This document shows, piece after piece, positions 11,955 to 23,772 of a DNA stretch of 64,000 bases (its first letter is position 1; every line of letters begins with the position of its first letter). The translations under genes and the position numbers were made by a program. A model generated the notes under the pieces. The model saw only the letters and a program-made list of their open reading frames with translations, was not told the DNA's origin and did not search any database. Origin of the DNA: Volvox africanus. Its lineage: Eukaryota; Chlorophyta; Chlorophyceae; Chlamydomonadales; Volvocaceae. Location of the stretch: assembly GCA_030268105.1 (NCBI GenBank), contig BSDZ01000020.1, forward strand, positions 1,132,001 through 1,196,000, in the 5' to 3' direction.

Positions 11955-12818
11955 ATGATGGCGGGACGTGACGACCCGTCGTTTGTAGGCTTGGCATGTC
12001 AACCTGAGCTGGGTACCGTTCCTAGAACGTTTGATGGGGATCCTGAGACTTTTGACACAATTTCTGCTCAAGATCCTCTTGTGTTTCAGGCCCCTATCCA
12101 TCTTACTACGCCACACTTGGCAGCCATGACGGTTACAGATGGAACCGCTGATCAACGGGGTTTGCTGTCGCCTCAAATGCAAGGCCGTGCCAACGGTAAT
12201 GAGGTGAAGTGGTTTACTATCCCGGCATCGAAAATGTTTATCTTACATGATATGAATGTTGAACGTGACATTGCAAATGCAACTCGTTCCTACCTACGTG
12301 ATATTTGGAAGTACCTGCAGTTGGTCCGTGGCGGTGAACGTGATGAGGTGAGGTGTCTCTTTGTTGGGAATAACCTCGAGGTTATAGCAAAGACATGGTA
12401 TGATCAATGGATCACTGCACGGGAAAACTTCACGTTTTGATGAGTTGACTGTCACCCTGCTTGCACGCGTTAACACAGAAGCTCAGTCACGTGATATTGA
12501 GGCACACTGTATGTTAGCCTTTGGCTCATTTTTCATGTTTCCGAATGAAACTGTAACTGCCTAATAATTACATTTTGAGGCTCTTGTTATGCCAATTGTC
12601 CTAAGAGCTGAGATGCGTATTTCAGCTAGACAGAATGCTTTGAGATTCGTGCCTCATGTGACTGCCATGCAAGCGCAGGACTCATGACTGACAAAAGGGG
12701 AGTGTACAAAATCCAAGCTTGTGCGTCGGAAGAAGATCACTCTCTGTTGGAGATGTGCGGTGGGTTATCTCATGATGGATTGCCATTGTTGCCGCCTTTG
12801 GCCCCACGTTTAAAGTAG
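11955..12818 (+). pseudogene. gag: gag of element D1, decayed
   Basis: Begins MMAGRDDPSFVGLACQPE, related to the MSGREDSSYLGTASQPD start of family B. The capsid core is recognisable (SYLRDIWKYLQLVRGG, AKTWYDQWITARENFTF) before a frameshift at about 12440. Later coding is patchy. A zinc-knuckle remnant at about 12742-12780 has tyrosine where histidine is expected. It closes with TAG at 12816-12818 and the same downstream layout as A and B. Confidence 0.75.
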
Positions 12819-12857
12819 GGGGATGCCCGGATTGATGTGGAGTTGACTCCAGCCGAG
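12816..12857 (+). promoter_or_regulatory. Decayed UAG readthrough module of D1
   Basis: TAG is followed by a 7-nt spacer, a left arm cccggat (12826-12832), an 18-nt loop and a right arm agccgag (12851-12857). Five of seven positions still pair. Spacing and loop size equal those in A and B. The element is dead, so loss of two pairs is expected. Confidence 0.55.
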
Positions 12858-14130
12858 ACAGCTGAACAAATGCATGGTCGGTGGTCATTCGTATGTCCAA
12901 CTGTGAAGCATCGTTACTTTTAGTCCTTCAGAACTTATCGTTTGTTCATCCCCTCATCTCAAAGTGAGCCGTTCGAACAGCTGGTCAGGTACATGAGACA
13001 TAGACATCAATGTCTGGACACTCCCGCATGTTTGTTGCTACTATTTCACAGCCAACGTAGGGCTACTGCTTTGCTAAACAGTATGCAACGTGTCCTCTGA
13101 TTCGAGTCAGGTACTATATTGATTGATGATGTGAATATGGCGGGATCCACAGTCCTGTTGCCGGAATTGTCCTATGCCTTTGATGTCTGATATGAAGCTC
13201 CTGTAACGGGTTCTGTTGATTTTGAGCCCACCCTGGAATCACTTTTGTTATCTGTGGAGTCGACTCTGACAGGTTATTGTGTTTCCGTTATTGAAGTCGG
13301 CCTCGCTGGTCAAATGATGAAGGTACTTGAGAATACTAGTGCCAGTGACGACTTCATCTCAGCAAAGGAGGTGAATGTGTTGGGGTCGACCCCACAGTCG
13401 TCTGATTGTGTCAGGTTACTCTCGCTAATGAGAGTAAGCATCCCATCGTGGGCAGAATCCCCTTTAGTCGTCGAAGGACCCTCTGTGTGTTAGGGCCCAA
13501 TGGGTGCAACGAGGTCTCTCGGAGACAGCACTACATAAACATTGGGTGCCGCGACATAACGACAGTACCGCGTGTGCATCGATATGGAGTCCAGCACAAT
13601 TGGCCATTGTGCAAAAGGGAACCTATCGCCTAAGGTACCTTGTCTGTCGTGCCAAGATGTCACACCAGAGGAGGGCGGAACTGTTGCGGAGCCTATGGTT
13701 AATTTCGGCGTTCGTCCGCCGAAATAAAGAACCCAAGCTTGAAGGGTGCAAAGGAAGCCTATCAAATGATAAGGGAAGGCGCCCATGAATTGCTTGAGGC
13801 CTTGGGTGCAATTGATTGCTACCACCGCACAGTCTCTTGCGAAGATTCTGAGGTCGCAGCCCCCTAATACCAAATTAAACTGATGCATATGTCATCCTGG
13901 GGCTCCCACCTATGTTCCCTGCTGACTATACGATCCCTCGTATGCTCGAGCACAACCCGTTTCATAACCTATGTACAGGTTAAGCTGCCAAAGTTGGGCG
14001 AATGAAGCAGCAACTGGGGGATCTGCTCGCAAAGGGTATGGTTCGGCCCAGCACATCGCCATATTCTGCACTGATATTGTTTGTCGGTGAGAAGGATGAG
14101 ACGTTGCGTATGTGCATTGATTGACGGGGC
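12819..14130 (+). pseudogene. D1 pol 5' part: N-terminal region, protease, early RT (broken)
   Basis: Scattered pieces of family-B pol are visible, including LTPAETAEQ and, at about 13320-13375, [16 protein letters not shown]. The last is the protease active-site block with the catalytic D-T-G altered to E-N-T-S. From 13381 the sequence shares damaged segments with element C. At 14121 an in-frame TGA replaces the tyrosine codon of the RT segment CIDYRGL. Confidence 0.78.
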
Positions 14131-15688
14131 TTGAATGCGACTACGATTGAAAATCGCTACCCTTTGCCGCGCGTTCATGACCTGCTCGATAAGCTGAAAG
14201 GCTCAGCTTATTTTTCCTCGATTGACCTCCAACAAGGGTATAATCAGATACGCATCGCTGCCTCTGATATTCCGAAAACCGCTTTCCGGACTCCCTTTGG
14301 TCACTTCGAGTATACGGTTTTGTCGTTTGGACTTACTAATGCGCCCGCCACATTTCAAGCAGTGATGGATCGCATGTTCACACCGTCTATCGACAGGTTC
14401 GTCGTTTGCTATTTGGATGATATTTTGATATATTCCAAAACGCGCGAGGAGCATCTGAAGTATCTCGAGCTCGTGCTTGAGGTGATGAAGCGGGAGCAAC
14501 TGTTTGCTAAACGCGCCAAGTGCTTTTGGGCGCAGCCGCAAGTGGAGTATTTGGGCCACATCGTGTCGGCCACTGGGGTCAGGATGGACCCACGGAAGGT
14601 AGCTGTGGTTCTCGAATGGCCCGTGCCTCAGAACCTCACCGAACTATGTCAGTTCTTGGGTTTGACTAACTACTTCCGTAAGTTTATTAAGAATTACTCC
14701 ATTATTGCGGCCCCGCTTACGAATTTGACGAAGAAAGGAGGTTTCGTTTCTCTTGAAGCCTGGACACCTGCGTGTCAGCGGGCATTCAAAGAGCTCAAGC
14801 AAATCGTCGCCGACGACGTTACCCTCTCTTTCCCTGACTACTCGTTGCCATTCCGTGTTGAAGTTGTATCGGATGCTTCCTTGCATGGAAGCGGCGCTGT
14901 ATTGTTACAGGAAGGACGACCGATCGCCTTCACGAGTAAGAAGTTTTCGGGTGCGGAGGCCCGATATACAACCAGAGAGCAGGAGCTGTTGGCAGCTCTA
15001 CACGCTTTGAAGGAATGGCGTTGTTACCTCGAGGGCCGCCCTTTTACACTGAAGACCGATCATAAGCCGCTGACATTCTTGCAGAGTGTCCCTACGCTTA
15101 ACCGACGACAAGCCCGATGGATGGAGTATCTATCTCGTTTCGACTGCACATGGGAGTATATCGCCGGCAGGATTAATATTGCTGACGCCCTCAGTCGACA
15201 TCCATCATTGCATGCTGCAATTCTGGCAGCACCGGTCACTCGCTCGCGCAGCCAGGAGGTGCCGATAGCAGCGGACCTTGCGCAGCGACTCAAGGCGGCA
15301 TATGAAGTAGATCCCTGGTTCACTTCACCCAACAATGTGGAACATTTGCATAAGCGCAACGATTTGTGGATACGGCAGGATGGCTCGACCACACAAATCG
15401 TCGTGCCCAACGACGACGCTTTGCGCTACGATATTCTTGCTCGGTTCCACGAGGACCCGTTAGCAGGACATCCTGGAAGTACACGGTTGGCAGAGCTTGT
15501 ACGACGCTCATTCTGGTGGCCGCGCGTGGTGAAGGATGCAGAAAAATTCGTGCAAAGGTGCAGTTTATGCCAGCGCAATAAAGCACTATCCGGTAAGGGC
15601 CAGGGTTTATTACAACCTTTACTTATACCAGATGCTCCTTGGGAAAGTGTCTCTATGGACTTCGTAGTCGCGCTGCCCAACACGGACA
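14131..15688 (+). pseudogene. pol: D1 pol 3' part: RT, RNase H, integrase start
   Basis: Open from within RT ([18 protein letters not shown]) through [43 protein letters not shown] and the integrase zinc region (CSLCQRNK) to MDFVVALPN, where the rearrangement cuts it. The protein is very close to that of element C. Codons beyond 15688 (TDIKDLAKILA) come from the inverted fragment and are a chance extension. Confidence 0.85.
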
Positions 15689-16231
15689 TAAAAGACTTGG
15701 CAAAGATCTTAGCAGCAGGCACGTTCACTTCCAACTCATGCCACACGGGTAGCGCGGGATGAAATCCGTAGTTGAGAAAGAACGGACTTTTCCCTGTGGA
15801 GCGATTAACAGCGTTGTTAAGTGCAAATTCTGCCGCAGTCAAATACGTATCCCAAACGAGTGGTGTGCGACCAGCATAATTGCGCAACATATCACCAAAC
15901 GTGCGGTTTGTGTGATCGGTTTGACCATCAGTCTGCGGGTGGTACGCTGTGCTCAGGTTGACGCGCATGCCAACTAGGTTGCAGAGCGCTTCCCAAAACT
16001 TAGACGTGAACTGCCCACCGCAGTCCGAGATGACATTTTTGGGAACCCCGTGTAACCGAACCACATTGTTGAAAAACAGGCGTGCGGTTTGCTCAGCCGT
16101 GCAGGATGATGTGCATGGTGCTAGGTGAACCATCTTCGTCAGACGATCGACCATTACGAACACCGCATCATATCCCCCCTCAGTTTTGGGCAGCGTGACT
16201 ACAAAGTCCATGGAAACACTTTCCCAAGGTG
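15686..16231 (-). pseudogene. Inverted family-A integrase fragment
   Basis: The minus strand encodes the integrase core of a family-A-like pol: [33 protein letters not shown] and [19 protein letters not shown], ending near LFAKSFMS. Catalytic context is damaged: arginine of SDRGG is cysteine, and the glutamate in GQTERTN is aspartate. It abuts D1 head to head at about 15686 and A' at 16232. Confidence 0.82.
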
Positions 16232-16519
16232 TTGTACCTCTCCTTCATGTTTGCTCATAAGTATCTGAGCGTCTGAAGGCTTTTGACACCGATGCGCGAG
16301 CACTTGCAAGTACAGCAAGGCAAGCGCTAGTAAACAGAGACAGCGGAAGACTTCAAGACAAGAAGAGATATAACTTACAGTCTTACAGATCGTAGCGATG
16401 CAATGGACGTAATCGCCGTCAGCGCCGGAAGCAAGCAATCATCACGCGGCGGTGAATAGCAAAGTTTAGGCTTAGCTCGGGCTAAGTAGAATAGCGATTA
16501 GCAATAATAGTGTAGAACA
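16232..16519 (-). repeat. LTR-A' fragment, left part (split by A1)
   Basis: Begins TGTTGTACCTCTCCTTC after antisense integrase sequence and continues to gtgtagaaca. A1 is inserted here, and the LTR continues at 23773 after the repeated gaaca. It belongs to the same older variant as 10348-10650. Confidence 0.87.
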
Positions 16520-17345
16520 TGTTGTGCTACGGTTCATTTTCCGCCGACGCGTAGGTCGACGCGATCCTACGAGGCGAAGTGCTTTTGTGATGAACGCATT
16601 ACATATGAATGAATCTGCATGATATAAATGTATTCGCATACATTTATATATGCATCTGGCATGTTGTCATTATCCATCGCGACATCGCATCATGGCAAAT
16701 CCGCCTAGCATGCATGAATGATCGAATCATTGAAGTGCGCATTATGCTCGTGCTATGAAACGATAAGTAATATTATCTGATATAATATTACTTCATTAAA
16801 GCACACGTTGAGAGCGCCGCACTTGTCGCGATGCATGCCCTGCAACCGGATATCGTTATCCGGACCCTTGCATCATGCGAATGCCGGAAAGGCTTATACG
16901 TTGTTATACGTAGACATCGCCTAGACGCAGTAGGGTTGTCACATCTAGGATCGGCCTCCTGATGTGAATCGTACGGCACTGCGATGCTGCGAGTATAACA
17001 GATGCGAGGACGGCTAAGCTAGACGAGACATCCGATACCGGAGAACACTCGTGTGTTCTAAATTACTATTCCTATATACTATTCTACTTAGCCCGAGCTA
17101 AGCCTGAACTTCGCTAAATCACCGCCGCGTGATGATTGCTTGCTTCCGGCGCTGACGGCGATTTCGTCCATTGCATCATTCTGATCCGTAAGACTGTAAG
17201 TTATATCTCTCTTCGTCTTGAAGTCTTCCGCTGTCTCTGTTTGCTCTCGCTTGCCTTGCTGTACTTGCAAGTGCTCGCGCATCGGTGTTGATAGTCTCCA
17301 GACGTGCAGATACTTATGAGCAAACGCGAACGAGAGGTACAACAA
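16520..17345 (+). repeat. 5' LTR of A1
   Basis: LTR-A of 826 bp, TGTTGTGCTACGG to GAGGTACAACA, followed by atttggtatcgagacagg. It contains the palindromes described for A2. Confidence 0.93.
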
Positions 17346-17411
17346 TTTGGTATCGAGACAGGTTCGTTGCCTAACTGTCTCTCTTTGTCTAATCGGAAGT
17401 AGGTTCTTTCT

Positions 17412-17845
17412 ATGGCGAGTTCCAGCGACGAACCACGAGGACCGCTAGATACTTTTGCCGAAGACTTAGGCCGCGCCGTTTTGGACGCCGCCGCTTCCGG
17501 TTTGTAATTGTTTAATTGCTTTTGCTTAGATTGCTGCACTTGTTGTGTAAGTGTACGCTCTGAGTCGCAGGTAATCTCAGTGCACCGGCATTGCTTGCCG
17601 CGGCGACTGAGACCGGCGTTCGTCCGGACCAGTTGGCGACTCTCATTGCTCAAACTACGGAGATCAGGACTCAGCTGGGCAATTACTTGCTGAGTTTGCT
17701 GAATCTTCTCAAGAGTACTGTCGGTAGGCTCACCGAGTCGCTTTGTACTCTTGCCTTTGCGATAGAAGTCGGCTTCTATTACGCAAAACTAGGGTATCGT
17801 TTCGTGCTCCATGTCCGCGGAACACGACGATACGCCGCACACTAG
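17412..17845 (+). CDS. Leader ORF of A1 (two blocks, probable intron)
   Basis: Block 1 at 17412-17499 starts with ATG and encodes MASSSDEPRGPLDTF followed by AEDLGRAVLDAAAS. Block 2 at 17571-17845 encodes PDQLATLIAQTTEIRTQLG and a hydrophobic stretch NYLLSLLNLLKSTVG. Splicing out 17500-17570 (GTTTGT...GTCGCAG, 71 bp) would join them in one frame. Both blocks are conserved in protein sequence in family B. Block 2 overlaps the gag start in another frame. Function unknown. Confidence 0.55.
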
Positions 17846-19046
17846 CCTAGCTAGCCAACCCGATTTCGTTGTAGCTGCTAGAGCGCCGGATAGAGGTCTT
17901 GAGACTGTTGGCGCGCGAGCCACTCAAGAGCCCCTTTTCCTTCAGACCCCTGCTCACTTAATTGTGCCGCATTCAGCAGTGAACACGAATATGGACAACA
18001 CTGCTGGACCAAGGGTTCTGCCATTACCTCAAGCTCGAGGGCATGATGACATCCCTGAGGTGATGAGATTGTCGATTCCCGTTCCTAGGCTCAATATTTC
18101 GCTGACCGACAAGACACCAGGGCATAGCATAGCCGATGCAACTCGTGCGTACGTGCGTGACGCTAAAAAGTACCTCCAAGCTGTTCATGGTGGCGATAAT
18201 GACGGTATCAGGTGTCTCTTCGTTGGTAACACCCTCGAGGGCGCAGCGAAGGACTGGTATCGCAATTGGACCAACGCCCGGGGCAGCTATACTTTTGACG
18301 AGTTAGTCGCCGCTTTGCTCGCACGATTCGCTACTGAGGTTCAAGCACGCGATGTGGAAGCTCGTAACGTTTTGGCAGCCGGTAGCTACCACATGCGTCG
18401 GGATGAAAATGTACCTGCGTACCAGTCACGCTTCGAAGCACTTGTGACTCCCATTGCTGACCTCACCGAATCTGAGCGTGTCTTTTGGTTTAGGCGAGGC
18501 CTAACGAAACTTTTGGCTAAATGGTGCGCCACTGACTTGGTTGGAGCGCAGATCAAGTCGTATGACACGTTGGTCGCTTTTGCTAAGGGCGCGGAGATAC
18601 GACTTCTTGCCGGCGAGGAAGAAGTCAAGTCTGCCCCTCGTGCAAATGCCGTGCAAGTGCAGGATCCGCTTGGGGAAGCTGTAGCTCTCGACCAGGACCT
18701 CGGCGCGACCCGCCCCACGCCTACTGCCGCGACGCGACGCAGCAACGGGCAACGCAAGGCGCGCGGGGGCGCTAGCTCGGGTGTCCGTGGTACAGGAGGA
18801 GCAGGTCCGAGCTCGGACCCAGCTAGGAACAGGAAGCGTGGTGGTGCGCCGTCGTCGGCAGCCGCACAGCGTTCCGACCCCAACGCGAAGCGTACTCGTA
18901 CGGATGACACATTTATGCCAAAATGGAATTGCAATCGTTCCGAATTCGAGCGCCGAAAATTGGCCAACGTTTGTCTACGGTGTGCGGAGAGCCATTCTAC
19001 GAAGGATTGCCCTCTAATGCCGCCGTTTGTACCTCAGCCGAAATAG
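17811..19046 (+). CDS. gag: Gag of A1
   Basis: 411 codons from ATG (MSAEHDDTPHTSLASQPD) to TAG. Gag forms the particle that packages element RNA. The capsid-like core spans roughly residues 105-230, with AYVRDAKKYLQAVHGG, AAKDWYRNW and YTFDELVAALLARFA. A basic, Arg/Gly/Ser-rich segment follows, and the nucleic-acid-binding knuckle CLRCAESHSTKDC lies near residues 388-400 (C-X2-C-X3-H-X4-C). Pol continues in the same frame after the TAG. Nearly identical to Gag of A2 and A3. Confidence 0.93.
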   Translation: MSAEHDDTPHTSLASQPDFVVAARAPDRGLETVGARATQEPLFLQTPAHLIVPHSAVNTNMDNTAGPRVLPLPQARGHDDIPEVMRLSIPVPRLNISLTDKTPGHSIADATRAYVRDAKKYLQAVHGGDNDGIRCLFVGNTLEGAAKDWYRNWTNARGSYTFDELVAALLARFATEVQARDVEARNVLAAGSYHMRRDENVPAYQSRFEALVTPIADLTESERVFWFRRGLTKLLAKWCATDLVGAQIKSYDTLVAFAKGAEIRLLAGEEEVKSAPRANAVQVQDPLGEAVALDQDLGATRPTPTAATRRSNGQRKARGGASSGVRGTGGAGPSSDPARNRKRGGAPSSAAAQRSDPNAKRTRTDDTFMPKWNCNRSEFERRKLANVCLRCAESHSTKDCPLMPPFVPQPK

Positions 19047-19085
19047 GGGCTTGCCCGGGTTCCTGTGGAGGGGGCACCACCCGGG
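19044..19085 (+). promoter_or_regulatory. UAG readthrough module of A1
   Basis: TAG (19044-19046), a 7-nt spacer, left arm cccgggt (19054-19060), an 18-nt loop and right arm acccggg (19079-19085). Gag and pol share one frame across it, and no ATG opens pol nearby. The same module with a swapped closing pair occurs in family B. Confidence 0.72.
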
Positions 19086-22000
19086 ATTTCTGAACTAACG
19101 CGTGGTCGGTGGTCATCCTTACGGCCAGCCGTTAAGGCATTGTTGCCTTGTGTATTTGGACACATCGAGCGAGTCATTGCGCGACGCATCACGCTTGATG
19201 GACGCACGGGACTTCTCTGCTTCGACCCGTTGTGTAATTTGTTTACACCTCGCCGTCCCCTGTCGTCTATCGATCTGTCTAACCACGTGGTTTTGTTCAT
19301 CCCCTCGTCTCTGCGTGAGATGTCGGAACAGTTGGCCATATACAGGAGATGTAGGCGTCAATATCCAGGCACTGCCGCATGTGTATTACTCCCTGCTTTC
19401 TGTCGGCGCAAGGCAGAGGCATCGTTAAGGGGTATGCGGCATGTCCACCGGTTCGAGCCGGGCACCGTTTTGTTTAACGGTGTGGATTGGGAGGGTACGC
19501 TGGCTCCGTGGCCATGCCTATCCTACTCGGTTGACGTTTGGTACGAAGCTCCTGATGGGGGTGCCGTTGGTTACGGACCCGCCTTAAGTGCACTGACGTT
19601 GTCTGCTGGGCAGTCGCTCGTAGATAACCGTGTCCCTGTGGTTCAGATCGGTTTGAATGGCCGTACTCTGAAGGCACTTGTTGACACCGGTGCCAGCGAC
19701 GACTTCATCTCTGTCGCAGAGGTGAATGCGCTGGGGTTGTCCCCAGAGTCGTCTGATTGTCCACAGGTTACCCTTGCTGACGGGGGTAAGCATCCCATCG
19801 TGGGCAGGATTACCCTTAGCCTATCGTTAGGCCCTTTGCGTGTTGTGACCCGGCCGTACGTGCTGCAGGGCTTAGCAGAGACTGCACCGTACATAATGGG
19901 GTCGTCGACATTACGACAGTACCGCGCGCGCATCGACATGGAGACCGCAACCCTGCATATGTGCAAGGGTACTCTGTCGATTAAGGTACCTTTCCTGTCG
20001 TTCGAACATGTCACACCAAAGGAGGGCGAAACTGAGGCGGTGCCTATGGTTAATTTCGCTGTGACCGCAATGGCCGCGCGAATCGAACCAGAGCTAGTCG
20101 GGCGTAAGGAGGCCGTCCGTTTGTTACGGAAGGGTGCCCACGGACTGCTTTTAAGGCCGCGGGTGAGCTGTTGTGTCACCACCGCGCAGATTTCTGCGGA
20201 TCCTGAGGTTGAGGCCCTACTGTCGCAGTATGAGGACGTCTTTAAAGATATCCCTGGCCTACCACCTATGCGTCCTGTTGATCACACAATCCCTCTCATG
20301 CCTGGAGCGCAGCCTACGGCCCGGCCAATGTACAGGTTGAGTCCATTGGAGCTGGACGAGGTGAAGCGCCAGGTGACGGATTTGCTCGCGAAGGGTATGA
20401 TACGCCCCAGCACATCCCCGTATTCTGCACCGATTTTGTTTGTCGGTAAGAAGGATGGGACCTTGCGCATGTGCATCGATTACCGGGGGTTAAATGCGAA
20501 TACGGTGAAAAATCGCTACCCTTTGCCACGCGTTGACGACCTGTTGGATAAGCTGAAGGGCTCGGCTTATTTTTCCTCAATTGACTTACAACAGGGCTAC
20601 AATCAGATTCGCATCGCTGCCTCTGATATCCCGAAAACCGCTTTTCGGACGCCCTTCGGTCACTTTGAGTATACGGTCCTATCGTTTGGTTTGACTAATG
20701 CCCCTGCGACGTTTCAGGCGGTTATGGACCGAATGTTTAGGCCGTTTATCGACAGGTTCGTTGTTTGCTACCTGGATGACATCTTGGTATATTCTAAGAC
20801 GCGCGAGGAGCACTTGGAGCATCTTCGGCTCGTGCTCGACGTTATGAGGCGGGAGCAATTGTTTGCTAAACGCGCCAAATGCTTTTGGGCGCAGCCTCAG
20901 GTGGAATATTTGGGCCACATTGTGTCGGCCACCGGTGTGAAGATGGACCCGCGGAAGGTCGCCGTGGTTCGCGATTGGCCCGCGCCTCAGAACCTCACGG
21001 AGCTGCGTAAGTTCCTTGGCTTGACCAATTATTTCCGAAAGTTCATTGAAAAATATTCCATCATTGCGGCCCCGCTTACTAACTTAACTCGCAAAGGCGT
21101 TTTCGTTTCGCTCGAGTCGTGGACGTCGCAATGCCAGCGGGCATTCGAAGAGCTCAAACGAATCGTTGCCGAAGATGTCACCCTTGCATTCCCTGATTAC
21201 TCGTTGCCATTTCGTGTTGAGGTAGTGTCTGATGCCTCAATATTTGGAAGCGGCGCTGTATTGTTACAGGAAGGGCGACCGATCGCCTTCACGAGTAAGA
21301 AGTTTTCTGGTGCGGAGATTCGCTACACCACCGGGGAACAGGAGCTTCTGGCCGTGCTGCATGCTTTAAAGGAATGGCGCTGTTACCTCGAGGGACGCCC
21401 GTTTACTTTAAAGACTGACCACAAGCCCCTAACGTTTTTGCAAAGCGTTCCGACGTTGAACCGCCGTCAAGCTAGGTGGATGGAATATCTAGCTAGGTTC
21501 AACTGCACCTGGGAGTATATTTCTGGTAAATTGAATATTGCCGATGCTCTCAGTCGACATCCGTCGCTACACGCTGCAATTTTGGCAGCGCCCGTCGTGC
21601 GGCCGCGTAGCGAGGAGGTTCCGATCGCGACGGACCTCACGGAGCGGTTGAAGGTTGCCTACAGCGCAGACGCCTGGTTCGCGGACCCGGCTAATGTAGA
21701 AAACCTTCGCAAGCAGAATGGCCTTTGGCTACGGACGGAGGGTGCAGCTACGCAAATCGTCGTTCCGAACGACGACGCGCTACGCTACGACATCCTTGCG
21801 CGGTTCCACGAGGACCCGTTAGCAGGACACCCTGGTAGCAAGCGATTGATCGACTTGGTGCAACGTTCCTTTTGGTGGTCTCGTTTGGCTAAGGATGCGG
21901 CGAACTTCGTCCAGACATGCAGTCTGTGCCAGCGCAATAAGGCTTTGTCCGGTAAGGGCCATGGGTTGTTGCAACCGTTGCCTGTCCCGGATGCGCCTTG

Positions 22001-23045
22001 GGAAAGTGTTTCCATGGACTTCGTAGTCGCGCTGCCCAAAACTGAGGGGGGATACGATGCGGTGTTCGTAATGGTCGATCGTCTGACTAAGATGGTCCAC
22101 CTAGCACCATGTACATCATCCTGCACGGCTGAGCAAACCGCACGTTTGTTTTTCGATAATGTAGTTCGGTTACACGGGATTCCCAAAAATGTGATCTCGG
22201 ACCGCGGTGGACAGTTCACGTCTAAGTTTTGGGAAGCGCTCTGCAAGCTAGTTGGCATGCGTGTCAACCTGAGCACAGCGTACCACCCGCAGACTGATGG
22301 TCAAACCGAACGCACAAACCGCACGTTGGGTGATATGTTGCGCAATTATGCTGGTCGCACACCACTTGTTTGGGATACATATTTGACTGCGGCAGAATTC
22401 GCGCTTAACAACGCTGTTAACCGCTCTACAGGCAAAAGTCCGTTCTTTCTTAACTACGGGTTTCATCCCGCGCTACCCGTGTGGCGTGAGTTGGAAGTGA
22501 ACGTGCCTGCTGCTAAACTTTTTGCCAAGTCTTTTATGTCCCGAATCACAGACGCGAAGTCGTGTTTGGACGCGGCGCAGCAACGAACGACGGAATACTA
22601 CAACAAATCCAAGCAGGATGTGACGTTTTCGGAGGGGCAACTCGTGTTGCTAAGCACCAAGAACTTGCGTTCCTTGGCCGACGGATCCCGAAAACTCTTA
22701 CCCCGTTGGATTGGTCCGTATCCTGTCATGCGCATGGTTGGGAATGTGGCTGTGGAGCTTGCATTGCCCACTGATATGACCATTCACCCCACGTTTCACG
22801 TATCGCTTGTTCGTCCGTATCGTGGTACGGAACCCGTCCCTGAGTCTGCTAACGCCCCCACAGCGATCGAACCAGTTCCCGAGACCTGGATCGCTGGTAA
22901 ACAGAAATTTTATGATGTGGAGCGGGTGTTAGATTATCGCACGCGTCGTGTGGGCCGACACCGACGTAAACGAACAGGTCGACGCGATCCTACGAGGCGA
23001 AGTGCTTTTGTGATGAACGCATTACATATGAATGAATCTGCATGA
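19047..23045 (+). pseudogene. pol: Pol of A1, chromodomain replaced by LTR-derived tail
   Basis: Pol is open from after the gag TAG through the N-terminal region, protease ([13 protein letters not shown]), RT ([10 protein letters not shown]), RNase H, integrase and GPY/F-like module ([11 protein letters not shown]). After residues RRKRT the frame enters truncated LTR and ends at 23045, so the chromodomain (EYLVKWTGY in A2) is missing. Enzymatic domains appear complete. One RT-distal change, a W to S in the integrase zinc region (FWWS for FWWP), separates it from A2. The element also lacks its polypurine tract. Confidence 0.88.
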
Positions 23046-23767
23046 TATAAATGTATTCGCATACATTTATATATGCATCTGGCATGTTGTCATTATCCAT
23101 CGCGACATCGCATCATGGCAAATCCGCCTAGCATGCATGAATGACCGAATCATTGAAGTGCGCATTATGCTCGTGCTATGAAACGATAAGTAATATTATC
23201 TGATATAATATTACTTCATTAAAGCACACGTTGAGAGCGCCGCACTTGTCGCGATGCATGCCCTGCAACCGGATATCGTTATCCGGACCCTTGCATCATG
23301 CGAATGCCGGAAAGGCTTATACGTTGTTATACGTAGACATCGCCTAGACGCAGTAGGGTTGTCACATCTAGGATCGGCCTCCTGATGTGAATCGTACGGC
23401 ACTGCGATGCTGCGAGTATAACAGATGCGAGGACGGCTAAGCTAGACGAGACATCCGATACCGGAGAACACTCGTGTGTTCTAAATTACTATTCCTATAT
23501 ACTATTCTACTTAGCCCGAGCTAAGCCTGAACTTCGCTAAATCACTGCCGCGTGATGATTGCTTGCTTCCGGCGCTGACGGCGATTTCGTCCATTGCATC
23601 ATTCTGATCCGTAAGACTGTAAGTTATATCTCTCTTCGTCTTGAAGTCTTCCGCTGTCTCTGTTTGCTCTCGCTTGCCTTGCTGTACTTGCAAGTGCTCG
23701 CGCATCGGTGTCGATAGTCTCCAGACGTGCAGATACTTATGAGCAAACGCGAACGAGAGGTACAACA
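22978..23767 (+). repeat. Truncated 3' LTR of A1
   Basis: LTR-A from its 36th base (gtcgacgcgatcctacg) to GAGGTACAACA, 790 bp, followed by the target repeat gaaca. The TG terminus and the first hairpin arm are lost. Confidence 0.9.
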
Positions 23768-23772
23768 GAACA

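Larger units (their letters stand above)
10651..15688 (+). mobile_element. Element D1: defective LTR-B retrotransposon, 3' end lost
   Basis: The 5' LTR-B (10651-11463) inserted into the A' LTR. The interior runs plus-strand through leader, gag, the UAG junction and pol until about 15688 inside the integrase core, where it joins an inverted integrase fragment. No 3' LTR follows. Gag and the first half of pol are broken, while RT to integrase is open for 543 codons. D1 shares its damaged protease region with element C but has a different gag and leader. Confidence 0.87.
16520..23767 (+). mobile_element. Element A1: LTR-A retrotransposon with 3' deletion
   Basis: Insertion flanked by gaaca (16515-16519 and 23768-23772) within the A' LTR. 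5' LTR, primer site, leader ORF, gag, UAG junction and most of pol are intact and line up with A2 at a constant offset of 10761 bases. At 22977/22978 pol joins LTR position 36 across the shared dinucleotide ag. This removes the chromodomain, the polypurine tract and the first 35 LTR bases. Both target repeats survive, so the deletion came after insertion. Confidence 0.94.

Noticed and set aside
18386..18967. 193-codon antisense ORF within gag of A1, A2 and A3
   Set aside because: It is the shadow of the GC-rich basic region of gag. It has no independent codon pattern and no counterpart in family B.
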